DNA from: Collinsella aerofaciens
GTDB lineage: Bacteria; Actinomycetota; Coriobacteriia; Coriobacteriales; Coriobacteriaceae
Assembly: GCA_021641225.1 (NCBI GenBank)
Contig: JAJWXI010000126.1
Span: 1 to 5,266 of the forward strand
Direction: 5' to 3'
DNA: 5,266 nucleotides
Part shown: piece after piece, positions 1 to 5,266 of the stretch
How the letters are laid out: the number at the start of each line of letters is the position of its first letter
Position numbering within the stretch: position 1 is the stretch's first letter
Notes under the pieces: generated by a model
Seen by the model: only the letters and a program-made list of their open reading frames with translations
The model's database searches: none
What the model was told of the DNA's origin: nothing
Translations under genes and position numbers: made by a program

Positions 1-143
1 TCGAGCGTGACGGAGCCCGCGGATCCACCCTCACCCCCGCCGGCGAGCGAGCCATAGCGGTGTACGAGGAGCTGCAGGCTGACATCAACCAGGCCATAGC
101 CGCCAAAGCCGACGTCCTCATCGCCAGCATCAACGCGGAGTAG
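1..143 (+). CDS. C-terminal end of a ModE/LysR-type winged-helix DNA-binding protein (5' end outside the window)
   Basis: The reading frame is open from base 3 to the TAG at 141-143 and gives the last 46 residues of a protein. Near its start it carries the pattern DGARGSTLTPAGERAI, followed by a helix (VYEELQADINQAI) and a short tail. A glycine-rich wing, then LTxxGxR, then a long helix is typical of the end of the ModE N-terminal / LysR-like winged helix-turn-helix domain. Proteins that stop here, without the molybdate-binding MOP/TOBE domains of full ModE, are usually small stand-alone regulators of about 100-130 residues. The recognition helix is off the window, so neither the target nor any metal response can be judged. 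It converges on the PLP-fold gene, and a long palindrome lies between the two. A MarR-like winged helix is the main alternative. Confidence 0.7.
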   Translation, partial: ERDGARGSTLTPAGERAIAVYEELQADINQAIAAKADVLIASINAE

Positions 144-193
144 TCCTTTTAGGCGGTTTTTAGCCCACAGCGCCCTCGGGTTGAGGCTCGCGC

Positions 194-349
194 CACAAAA
201 CGGGCCCATCTACTACGTTTAGTTGAATACCCACGACCATACCGGACATTATGAAATTAAAACCGCTGGTAAACAGCTTGGTAATTTTCAAAATAGGCGG
301 GTGTGGTCGACCCCTATTGCTTAAACGTAGTAAATAGGCCGTTTTCGTG
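194..349. repeat. Long imperfect palindrome (about 156 bp), MITE/REP-like element or bidirectional hairpin
   Basis: The left half reads as an imperfect reverse complement of the right half over its whole length. The best-matched block is TACTACGTTTA at 211-221 against TAAACGTAGTA at 322-332, a perfect 11-bp pair. The outer ends also match (CACAAAA at 194-200 against the complement of TTTTCGTG at 342-349), as do CGACCATACC (234-243) and GGTGTGGTCG (300-309) with one mismatch. The innermost stem is GCTG at 265-268 with CAGC at 274-277 around the loop GTAAA. All pairs share one centre near base 271, so this is a single foldable unit and not scattered repeats. It has no open reading frame of note and no clear target-site duplication at its flanks. 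It starts 50 bases after the stop of the regulator and ends 17 bases before the stop of the convergent gene, so it may also end transcription from both sides. Confidence 0.75.
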
Positions 350-366
350 ACACAGACCCCGATTAG

Positions 367-1359
367 CTACTTGCGAAGGGCGTTATCGAGAGTGGCAGCC
401 ACCTGCAGGGGGTCGTCGGTGCCGGCGAAGAGGCGAATGGTGCTCCCCTGCTTGCCGCGTGGGGCCGAAAGGCGTGTCGTTGCGCCGCCGGCGGGCGACG
501 TGCGGAACTCCCCCGGCAATGTGTCGAACAGCTCGCCCGCACTTCGCTCGATAAGGTCAAACTCAACTGCCGGGCCAAAGCCGTGCTCGAGGATTCCCGT
601 TGCAACCGCATGATCGGGATGCGAACCCAGCCCAGAATAGCGCACGTTGCGCACCATCTCGTTGGCAGCCAGATACTCGGCCAGTGCACGTGCGCGGTCG
701 AAGTGAGCCTGCATGCGAGCATCGAGCGAGTCCAGCCCGCGTTCTAGCACGTCGGTCTCCTCGGCAGACAGGCCAAGCACAGACGCACCGCAGTCCGCAA
801 GCAACGCGTGTGCGCACTCTGCGGCGGCATCCACGCGATGGCGCTTGAGCTGCGAGCGCGCCACCGAGACGGCGACGAGCTTGCGCGGAGCTTCGCCGGC
901 ACACACACGGTCGAGTGCCTCGAGCAACAGCGCGGCACCCAGCCGCAGCGAATCGCAGCCAAAAGCCGACGCCACGGTGTTGTCCACAACCAGCAGCGCA
1001 TGAGCCTCACGCGCCGCCCGACCCAGCGCGCGCAAATCGGGAACACGCAGGCCAAAGCCGCCGATTGAATTCACAAACCACCACAGGTGCGGCACCTCGG
1101 CATCAAACGCGGTGGCAAAACCCTCGGACGCGGCGGCAAACGCCGCAACCGACGGCTCCCCCACGAGCACAACGTCGCAGGCATCAAAGCCGCGCGCAAA
1201 CGCATCGGCAAAGTCATCGGCAAACACGACCAGGCGATCGCTGGGACGCACAATCCCCAGCAGCGACAGCGCCGCCGGCACGTGCGAGGCCGCAACAAGA
1301 CGCGCCTCACGCGCGCCGGCCCTTGCAGCCCAGGACTCTTCTAGCTGTTGCACGTCCAC
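367..1359 (-). CDS. Cys/Met-metabolism PLP-dependent enzyme-like protein lacking the usual PLP lysine (possible pseudoenzyme)
   Basis: The protein resembles the type I aminotransferase-fold family of cystathionine gamma-synthase and O-acetylhomoserine sulfhydrylase. Residues below count from the upstream ATG at 1413. LLVVDNTVASAFGCDSLRLG (140-159) matches the family's VDNTF block, whose aspartate pairs with the pyridine nitrogen of PLP. SGLGSHPDHAVA (260-271) matches the PGLxSHPxHxxA block, and RLFAGTDD (327-334) sits where the family has RLSVGxED. The family's HSxTKY motif should follow the LGA at 158-160, but here the text is LLLEALDRV (162-170), with Arg169 in the lysine position. The N-terminal part is also shorter and divergent. 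A catalytic transsulfuration role is therefore doubtful, and a degenerate or repurposed PLP-fold protein fits better. I chose GTG at 1357-1359 because AAGGGA precedes it by 9 bases. ATG at 1411-1413, giving 348 residues, lacks a ribosome binding site and adds AT-rich codons. The frame is intact to TAG at 367-369. Confidence 0.75.
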   Translation of the reverse strand: MDVQQLEESWAARAGAREARLVAASHVPAALSLLGIVRPSDRLVVFADDFADAFARGFDACDVVLVGEPSVAAFAAASEGFATAFDAEVPHLWWFVNSIGGFGLRVPDLRALGRAAREAHALLVVDNTVASAFGCDSLRLGAALLLEALDRVCAGEAPRKLVAVSVARSQLKRHRVDAAAECAHALLADCGASVLGLSAEETDVLERGLDSLDARMQAHFDRARALAEYLAANEMVRNVRYSGLGSHPDHAVATGILEHGFGPAVEFDLIERSAGELFDTLPGEFRTSPAGGATTRLSAPRGKQGSTIRLFAGTDDPLQVAATLDNALRK

Positions 1360-1368
1360 ACGGCACCA

Positions 1369-1374
1369 TCCCTT
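1369..1374 (-). promoter_or_regulatory. Ribosome binding site AAGGGA that favours the GTG start of the PLP-fold gene
   Basis: On the - strand AAGGGA lies 9 bases before GTG at 1357-1359, just after an AT-rich stretch (1371-1400) that looks like leader or promoter DNA rather than coding sequence. The alternative ATG at 1411-1413 has no purine-rich element in front of it. The spacing is on the long side, so this is only moderately strong evidence. No convincing -35/-10 pair stands out. Confidence 0.45.
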
Positions 1375-1413
1375 AATTAAAACCGAACCAAATAAACTTT
1401 CCAGGTTAAGCAT

Positions 1414-1536
1414 AGCTAGCGAGCGGGCAGCTGCCGTGGCGAGGTGCCGCGAAAGAGGAGCGAAGCGTACTTTATGTACGCGAGCGACGGTTTGAGCGGC
1501 AGATCGCCCGGCAGATGCCCGCGCAGCGTCGAGCGG
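1414..1536. other. GC-rich intergenic stretch with recurring GAGCGR motifs and a small palindrome
   Basis: No convincing gene is visible here. GAGCGG or GAGCGA occurs at 1421, 1458, 1482, 1494 and 1531, and GGCAGAT is repeated at 1498-1504 and 1510-1516. GCGTAC (1465-1470) and GTACGC (1476-1481) form a palindrome around TTTAT. CTGCCG near 1431 can pair with CGGCAG at 1497-1502 to enclose it. Together these suggest a structured or dispersed intergenic repeat, but one copy cannot prove that. It lies between the end of the four-gene operon and the start of the PLP-fold gene, so it could also hold the promoter of the latter. Confidence 0.4.
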
Positions 1537-1560
1537 TCCGGCGTTTGTTAAAACGCCGGA
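1537..1560 (-). terminator. Perfect 10-bp hairpin after the DUF4956 stop codon, candidate operon terminator without a U-tract
   Basis: TCCGGCGTTT (1537-1546) and AAACGCCGGA (1551-1560) are exact reverse complements around the loop GTTA. On the - strand the hairpin begins 7 bases after the TGA of the last operon gene (1567-1569), where a terminator or 3'-end-protecting stem is expected. The bases after it on the - strand are ACCGCTCGAC, with no run of T, so it is not a textbook intrinsic terminator. It may protect the transcript end or act together with Rho. Confidence 0.55.
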
Positions 1561-1566
1561 ACAAAA

Positions 1567-2232
1567 TCACCCGTGATATTCGCCGTTGTACTGGATGAGC
1601 GTGAGGTCCTCCACGCCGTCGAGCGAGCGGATGGCGTCGGCATAGGGCATATCCACACCGTCCGAGAACACCTCAACGGCCATCTCTACTTTGTCGCCGC
1701 GCATGGTCTTGGACTTCACCGTGAACTTGGTGCGGCCAAAGGCGCGCACGATGTCGTCGCCGGTGGTCTGGCCCGTATAGTGGATGACCATCATGTACAC
1801 GCGGGCCTTGTCCTGGTGCGTAGCGAAGCCGGCGATCATCACCACGATGACCACGGCCGTCAGCCCCACGAGCGCGTACATGCCGGCACCTGCCGTAATG
1901 CCCGTGGTAATGGCCCAAAACAGGTACAGCAAGTCGAGCGGGTCCTTTACCGCCGTACGGTAACGCACGATGGACAGGGCACCGACCATACCGAGCGAGA
2001 TGACCACGTTGGTCGAGATCGCGAGCGTCACCATGCACGTCAGCACGCACATGCCCACGAGCGTCACGGCAAAGCTGCGCGAATACACTACGCCGGTAAA
2101 GAAGCGCTTGTACACGCAATAAATCAGGATGCCCATGGCCAGCGCCACGAGCAGCGACAGACCGATTTTGGCAGGGTCGACCTGGCCAAATGCCTCCAAG
2201 ACGGAATTCTTGAAAAAGTCCCTGGTGCTCAT
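1567..2232 (-). CDS. DUF4956-family membrane protein, last gene of the pelG-cotH-VTC operon
   Basis: The 221-residue protein has an N-terminal membrane part and a soluble C-terminal part. Hydrophobic segments lie at about residues 22-42, 53-73 and 102-137; the last is long enough for two passes. The block GMVGALSIVRYRTAVKDPLD (81-100), followed by LLYLFWAITTGITAGAG, is the hallmark I recognise for DUF4956. The C-terminal part (about 143-221) has alternating beta/alpha character, like a small cytosolic ligand-binding domain, ending in LTLIQYNGEYHG. The biochemical role of the family is not known to me. It is often found beside VTC-domain genes, as here. The ATG is 3 bases after the TAG of the VTC gene, and GAGGGG lies about 11 bases upstream inside that gene, so the two are probably translated together. 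A membrane scaffold or conduit for the VTC partner is a plausible inference only. Confidence 0.88.
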   Translation of the reverse strand: MSTRDFFKNSVLEAFGQVDPAKIGLSLLVALAMGILIYCVYKRFFTGVVYSRSFAVTLVGMCVLTCMVTLAISTNVVISLGMVGALSIVRYRTAVKDPLDLLYLFWAITTGITAGAGMYALVGLTAVVIVVMIAGFATHQDKARVYMMVIHYTGQTTGDDIVRAFGRTKFTVKSKTMRGDKVEMAVEVFSDGVDMPYADAIRSLDGVEDLTLIQYNGEYHG

Positions 2233-2235
2233 GGT

Positions 2236-3027
2236 CTAAATATCCCCTCGGTTCTCAAAATCCGATTCCCAATAGCTAAAACCGCGAAGGTAGGCGGTCT
2301 TTTCGTAACACAGGCAGTACTTAGAGACCGCCGTGAGTTCGGCCGCGCCCGGTGGCACCATATCGCGCACCAGCTGCGGGCAAAACTCCGTAAACTTGAC
2401 CTCCATTACCAGCTTGCCCGGTTCCAAGACCGGCAGGGCGGGCAACGTCGCGTCAAAGATATCGAAACTTCCCACCGCGGCGCGCACGTTCATGTCAAAC
2501 GTAATGCGCACGGTGCCCTCGTCCATCACCCACGGCTCGCGCTCGTAGTCCACGATGGTCCGCGGGCGCATCATGTTGCAGATGCACTCGATGTAGAACT
2601 CGCGACAGAGCGGATAGGGGCTCCTCAGCAAAAAGTCATAGTCACCGGCCAGAATCTGCTCAAACTCGCCACGCGTGAGCGGCGCGTCCTCCTTGTAGAT
2701 CCAGCTGCCGTACTTCTTTTTGCGCTCGAGCTTAATCACCTTGTCGCCGCCGTTATAGATGCGCACGCGATACTTTTTGCGCATCAGGATGCCGGCGTCT
2801 TTTTCCTCATAGGCCGAGTTGCAGTAGTCATCGAAATACAGGCTGCGAATGGTGTAGCCGCCCGCCTGCGCATGTTTGTCCAGCTTAAAGACCGGGGCCA
2901 TACGGCAGGCAAGCGCAGTATGCTCGCCCTCGTTGATAAGGTACTTGAGCTCGTGGCGGTAGCGCTCCTGCGTAGTGCGCGCAGGCGGGGCCGCCAGGCG
3001 CTCAAGCAGCGCGCTAGCCCTCCTCAT
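2236..3027 (-). CDS. VTC-domain protein, polyphosphate polymerase-type (triphosphate tunnel fold)
   Basis: At 263 residues this is a stand-alone VTC domain with no SPX domain and no membrane segment, as is usual for bacterial members. Motifs in order: YRHELKY (23-29), RSLYFDD (61-67), KYRVRIY (85-91), KLERKKKYG (99-107), RITFDMNVR (174-182), VMEVKF (207-212) and SKY (235-237). These supply the alternating Arg/Lys/Glu residues that line the tunnel in the yeast Vtc4 catalytic domain, where polyphosphate is made from ATP with metal ions. The key positions appear intact, so an active enzyme is likely, but the bacterial product has not been read from sequence. The start overlaps the end of the cotH-like gene by 14 bases, and GGAGGA lies 5 bases before the ATG. 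A second purine run (GAGGAGG) just inside the gene has no good in-frame start after it. Residues 1-21 look like a linker. The gene works in a unit with cotH-like and DUF4956 genes. Confidence 0.88.
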   Translation of the reverse strand: MRRASALLERLAAPPARTTQERYRHELKYLINEGEHTALACRMAPVFKLDKHAQAGGYTIRSLYFDDYCNSAYEEKDAGILMRKKYRVRIYNGGDKVIKLERKKKYGSWIYKEDAPLTRGEFEQILAGDYDFLLRSPYPLCREFYIECICNMMRPRTIVDYEREPWVMDEGTVRITFDMNVRAAVGSFDIFDATLPALPVLEPGKLVMEVKFTEFCPQLVRDMVPPGAAELTAVSKYCLCYEKTAYLRGFSYWESDFENRGDI

Positions 3028-4783
3028 ACGTGTCCTCCACGACCTTACCGCCGTCTTGCACGTAGAAGCACTTCATGCCGTACTGCTTGCCATCGTCGGT
3101 CACGTAGTAATCAAACGCATCCTGCGTATAGCCGTCGGAGTTGGTGGCACGCACGCGCACAAAGTACTGGCCCGCATCGGGCGCATCGCACGTCACCTCA
3201 GGCAGCAGCACGTCCTCGGCCTTAAAGACCACGTCGGCTATGGCGTAGTCGCGCGCCAGCTCCACGGTGTAGCGAATGTCGCGCGCTTCGAAGTCGTACG
3301 CGGCGTCCCAGTTAACGCGCAGCTTACCGTTGTCGATCTGCGGCACGCCTATGTAGAACGGCATGGGCTTCTTATAGCTCTCGCGATAGCTTTTGTAGTT
3401 CTCTTCGATCTCGGAGGGGATCGCCGCGGCGATCTGCTCGTATTCGTCTTTCGTCACGGGCAGGTTATCAAGGTCGGGTGTGGCAAAGACAAGCGACTCG
3501 GTCACCTCGCGGTAATGATCAATCATCTTGCCCAGACGCTCCTCAGTCATATACGAGCGCAGGTCCTTCACGGCGTCATCGAGTTCGCGGCGGAATGACT
3601 TACTGCGCAGCGCGCGATTAAACAGCACGTTGCCCCAATAGTTGCTCACGCCGCGCTCCCAGCTCGCGTAATCCGAGAACCCTGTCAGGCTCAGCTCCAG
3701 TTTGCGCAGCATGCCGTCGTTATCCCAATCCAGGATGTACCAGACCTTGGAGTTGAGCGGACTGTACAGATAGCAGTTACGGTTTTGCGTGTCGCAGTTG
3801 CCCGTCAAGATCTGAAACGCCATCCAATAGACCAGGTTTTCGGCATCAAAGTAGGTCGCGAGCACGTCGTCGATCTTTTGCGAATCGTCGTTGAGCGCGT
3901 CGAGCATCTCAATGAGCTTGGTATGGTCCGAGTCGCCCTTAATCTCGAGTATGCCCTCAAACGCCGTCTGGTTATAGTCGGGGTCGTCGGTGAGCTTAAT
4001 GGTCTCCTCGTAGCGATGGAAATCGAAGCTGTTCACCTTGTACAGGTGACCGCTCTTATCGAGCCCGTGCGCCTTGAGCGCTGTCTTGTTGAGCTGCTCC
4101 ACCTGCGTAAATAGGCCATAGTCCTCAAAGGTGTCGTTAGATTTTTCGGTCTGGTCGCACACCCACAGATGCACAAACTGCGTACGCAAGCCCATTATCT
4201 GGGGGATGCCGCGAATGAGGTCGTAGGCCATCTTGTTGCGAAAGCGCATGCCCTCGCCCATGTGCTTGTTAAGCGCAATCGCGCGCTGCTGGCGCCACGT
4301 GCCCTTGCCTTTTTTGAGCTCTACCTTGTAATTCTTTTGCGCATAGCCACTCGACGTCTGTCCGCGGACCTGCACGGTAGCGTTGGGCGCCTCTTCGCCA
4401 TAGCCAACTTCGCCCGCCACCGGGCCGTCATCGTCACCTGCTTGCAGCAAGCCCATGACCTGATAGCGCGTCACGCCCATGCCGGCATAGTCATACACCG
4501 AGTAGGTATTGATCTCGGCCCAGCTATGGTCCGTGTTCTCAGAGCTGTTGCCTCGCGAGACCGTCAGGTACATGCATACGATGCCCGAGTCGTCATAGAC
4601 CTCGTACAGGTCGTCCTTATCGCGCAGGTGCTTGGTATCGCTGGATGCATCGACTTTTTTAATATTGCCCTGCTTCTTGGCCTTTTTGGTCGAGGATTCG
4701 TCCTGCGACGAGCAGCCCGAAAGCAGCAGCGTGCCGGCAGCCGCCTCGAACAGGCGGCGGCGCGATATCATCCTATCGGTCAT
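3014..4783 (-). CDS. cotH-like: CotH-family secretory kinase-like lipoprotein with a C-terminal fibronectin III-like domain
   Basis: The 589-residue protein begins with MTDRMISRRRLFEAAAG, a twin-arginine-like RRxF motif, then a short hydrophobic run and the lipobox LLSGC with Cys24. This predicts Tat-type export and a lipid anchor on the outer face of the membrane. A charged, lysine-rich linker (about 25-60) follows. The CotH kinase region spans roughly 70-470. It includes ATVQVRGQTSSGYAQKNYKV (135-154), LNKHMGEGMRFRNKMAYDLI (171-190), YGLFTQVEQLNKTALKAHG (222-240), GNCDTQNRNCYLY (328-340) and the acidic motif YILDWDND (349-356). The last two fit the nucleotide/metal-binding residues of the family, which is related to secretory kinases such as Fam20C and to Bacillus spore-coat CotH. 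Residues about 476-562 look like one fibronectin III or Ig-like beta domain. The start is supported by GGGGAGG 5 bases before the ATG, which overlaps the pelG-like gene by 11 bases. The target is unknown; no spore genes are in view. Confidence 0.88.
   Translation of the reverse strand: MTDRMISRRRLFEAAAGTLLLSGCSSQDESSTKKAKKQGNIKKVDASSDTKHLRDKDDLYEVYDDSGIVCMYLTVSRGNSSENTDHSWAEINTYSVYDYAGMGVTRYQVMGLLQAGDDDGPVAGEVGYGEEAPNATVQVRGQTSSGYAQKNYKVELKKGKGTWRQQRAIALNKHMGEGMRFRNKMAYDLIRGIPQIMGLRTQFVHLWVCDQTEKSNDTFEDYGLFTQVEQLNKTALKAHGLDKSGHLYKVNSFDFHRYEETIKLTDDPDYNQTAFEGILEIKGDSDHTKLIEMLDALNDDSQKIDDVLATYFDAENLVYWMAFQILTGNCDTQNRNCYLYSPLNSKVWYILDWDNDGMLRKLELSLTGFSDYASWERGVSNYWGNVLFNRALRSKSFRRELDDAVKDLRSYMTEERLGKMIDHYREVTESLVFATPDLDNLPVTKDEYEQIAAAIPSEIEENYKSYRESYKKPMPFYIGVPQIDNGKLRVNWDAAYDFEARDIRYTVELARDYAIADVVFKAEDVLLPEVTCDAPDAGQYFVRVRATNSDGYTQDAFDYYVTDDGKQYGMKCFYVQDGGKVVEDTYEEG
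3033..3038 (-). promoter_or_regulatory. Ribosome binding site GGAGGA of the VTC gene, inside the cotH-like gene
   Basis: GGAGGA sits 5 bases before ATG 3025-3027 and lies within the last codons of the cotH-like gene. It fixes the VTC start and makes the 14-base overlap credible. A second GAGGAGG at 3018-3024 lies after the ATG; no ATG or GTG in frame follows it within a useful distance, so it is probably not used. Confidence 0.65.
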
Positions 4784-5266
4784 CAGGACCTCCCCAATGT
4801 TGTTGATACAGGCGGACTACCATGCACTCAAACGCGCCATGTGGTTCGCCCTCAAGACGCCGCTCCTCGTAGCGCTGCTCGGCACGGTCGAGCACGCGGC
4901 CCAGCTCGGTAAACCAACCCTCTTTGTCGGTCGCCACAATGGGCTGCTGACTCAGGATACGATACGGCAAGTTGGCAGTATAGGTATCGAGCCGCATCAG
5001 CGCCACGACAAAAAACACTGCCGCGCCCAGCAAAAAGCCAAAGCCGTAGAACTGTTGCGGAAAGAACAGCGAGACGATGGTCGCGAGCCCCGCCACGCCC
5101 GCGAACAGCCCCGAGGCCAGCACGGCGCCCTTGTAGTCGGTAAAGTACAGCAAGATAAGCAGAATCGTGTTACCCACGGCATACAGTCCATAGCCCACGC
5201 ACAACGTGCGGAAATACCCGTGCATCAGATTGTTAAAGCCCAGCGGCAGGGCCGAGAGCACCGTGG
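4773..5266 (-). CDS. pelG: C-terminal part of a PelG-like exopolysaccharide exporter (5' end outside the window)
   Basis: The frame is open from the right edge to the TAG at 4773-4775 and gives 163 residues. A GTG at 5259-5261 is only an internal codon, because the frame continues upstream without a stop. Three hydrophobic segments lie at about 21-43, 46-68 and 73-92 of the visible part. PQQFYGFGFLLGAAVFF followed by ALMRLD and YRILSQQP matches the end of PelG, the flippase-like membrane protein of the MOP exporter superfamily that moves Pel polysaccharide across the inner membrane with PelD/PelE and the PelF glycosyltransferase. After SQQP there is a charged, partly helical tail of about 55 residues (KEGWFTELGRVLDRAEQRYEERR) that PelG proteins I recall do not have or have only in short form. 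It overlaps the cotH-like gene by 11 bases. A general Wzx-like polysaccharide exporter is the alternative. Confidence 0.75.
   Translation of the reverse strand, partial: TVLSALPLGFNNLMHGYFRTLCVGYGLYAVGNTILLILLYFTDYKGAVLASGLFAGVAGLATIVSLFFPQQFYGFGFLLGAAVFFVVALMRLDTYTANLPYRILSQQPIVATDKEGWFTELGRVLDRAEQRYEERRLEGEPHGAFECMVVRLYQQHWGGPDDR

Noticed and set aside
194..349. CRISPR array or tRNA/rRNA gene in the palindromic gap
   Set aside because: There are no direct repeats with regular spacers and no cloverleaf or conserved rRNA segment. The only order present is a single inverted repeat with one centre.
347..613. + strand open frame starting at the edge of the palindrome and running into the PLP-fold gene
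   Set aside because: It is composed mostly of Arg, Pro, Ser and Ala, overlaps the conserved C-terminal blocks of the PLP-fold protein and has no ribosome binding site.
367..1413. PLP-fold gene as a frameshifted pseudogene
   Set aside because: The frame is continuous and the family blocks before and after the missing lysine motif are in register. Loss of the lysine is by substitution, not by a break in the frame.
1573..3225. Long + strand open frame of 550 residues opposite the DUF4956 and VTC genes
   Set aside because: Its product is rich in His, Arg, Val and Ala with no recognisable domain and runs across three well-supported genes. It is the expected antisense shadow of GC-biased third codon positions.
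4169..4912. + strand open frame of 247 residues opposite the cotH-like gene, and a similar one at 2975-3598
   Set aside because: Both are low-complexity antisense shadows without motifs or sensible ribosome binding sites, and they cross the clear junctions of the operon.
5259..5261. GTG as the true start of the rightmost gene
   Set aside because: The frame stays open to the window edge, and the visible protein aligns only with the end of a PelG-like exporter, so the start must lie off the window.

Overview
The window looks like chromosomal DNA of a GC-rich Gram-positive gut bacterium. Its base composition and gene content fit Coriobacteriia, and the combination reminds me of Collinsella. That assignment is inference from memory, with no marker gene in view. 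Five protein genes are supported. One is cut by the left edge on the + strand, four lie on the - strand, and the rightmost of these is cut by the right edge.

Left part (1-1566): the tail of a small ModE/LysR-type winged-helix DNA-binding protein converges on a PLP-fold gene of the Cys/Met-metabolism (cystathionine gamma-synthase-like) superfamily. The gap between their stop codons is filled by one long imperfect palindrome (about 194-349) whose halves match from the outer ends to a 5-base loop. It looks like a MITE- or REP-like repeat, or a bidirectional hairpin that separates the two genes. The PLP-fold protein keeps the PLP-binding aspartate motif but seems to have lost the Schiff-base lysine, so it may be a pseudoenzyme. 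The gap 1360-1566 holds GC-rich repetitive sequence, a small palindrome and a perfect 10-bp hairpin just after the stop of the next gene.

Right part (1567-5266): four - strand genes form a tightly packed operon read from right to left. They are the C-terminal part of a PelG-like exopolysaccharide exporter, a CotH-family secretory-kinase-like lipoprotein, a VTC-domain (polyphosphate polymerase-type) protein, and a DUF4956 membrane protein. The first two junctions overlap by 11 and 14 bases and the third is 3 bases apart, so the genes are almost certainly co-transcribed and probably translationally coupled. The promoter and the earlier genes of the operon lie beyond the right edge.

Working model (inference): PelG and its unseen partners would make and export a Pel-like polysaccharide. 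The surface-anchored CotH protein could phosphorylate an extracytoplasmic partner. The VTC protein could make polyphosphate, or bind another phosphate-rich ligand, next to the DUF4956 membrane protein. The operon would then couple matrix-polysaccharide export with phosphate chemistry at the cell envelope. That link is the most interesting feature of the window and is not proven by the sequence alone.
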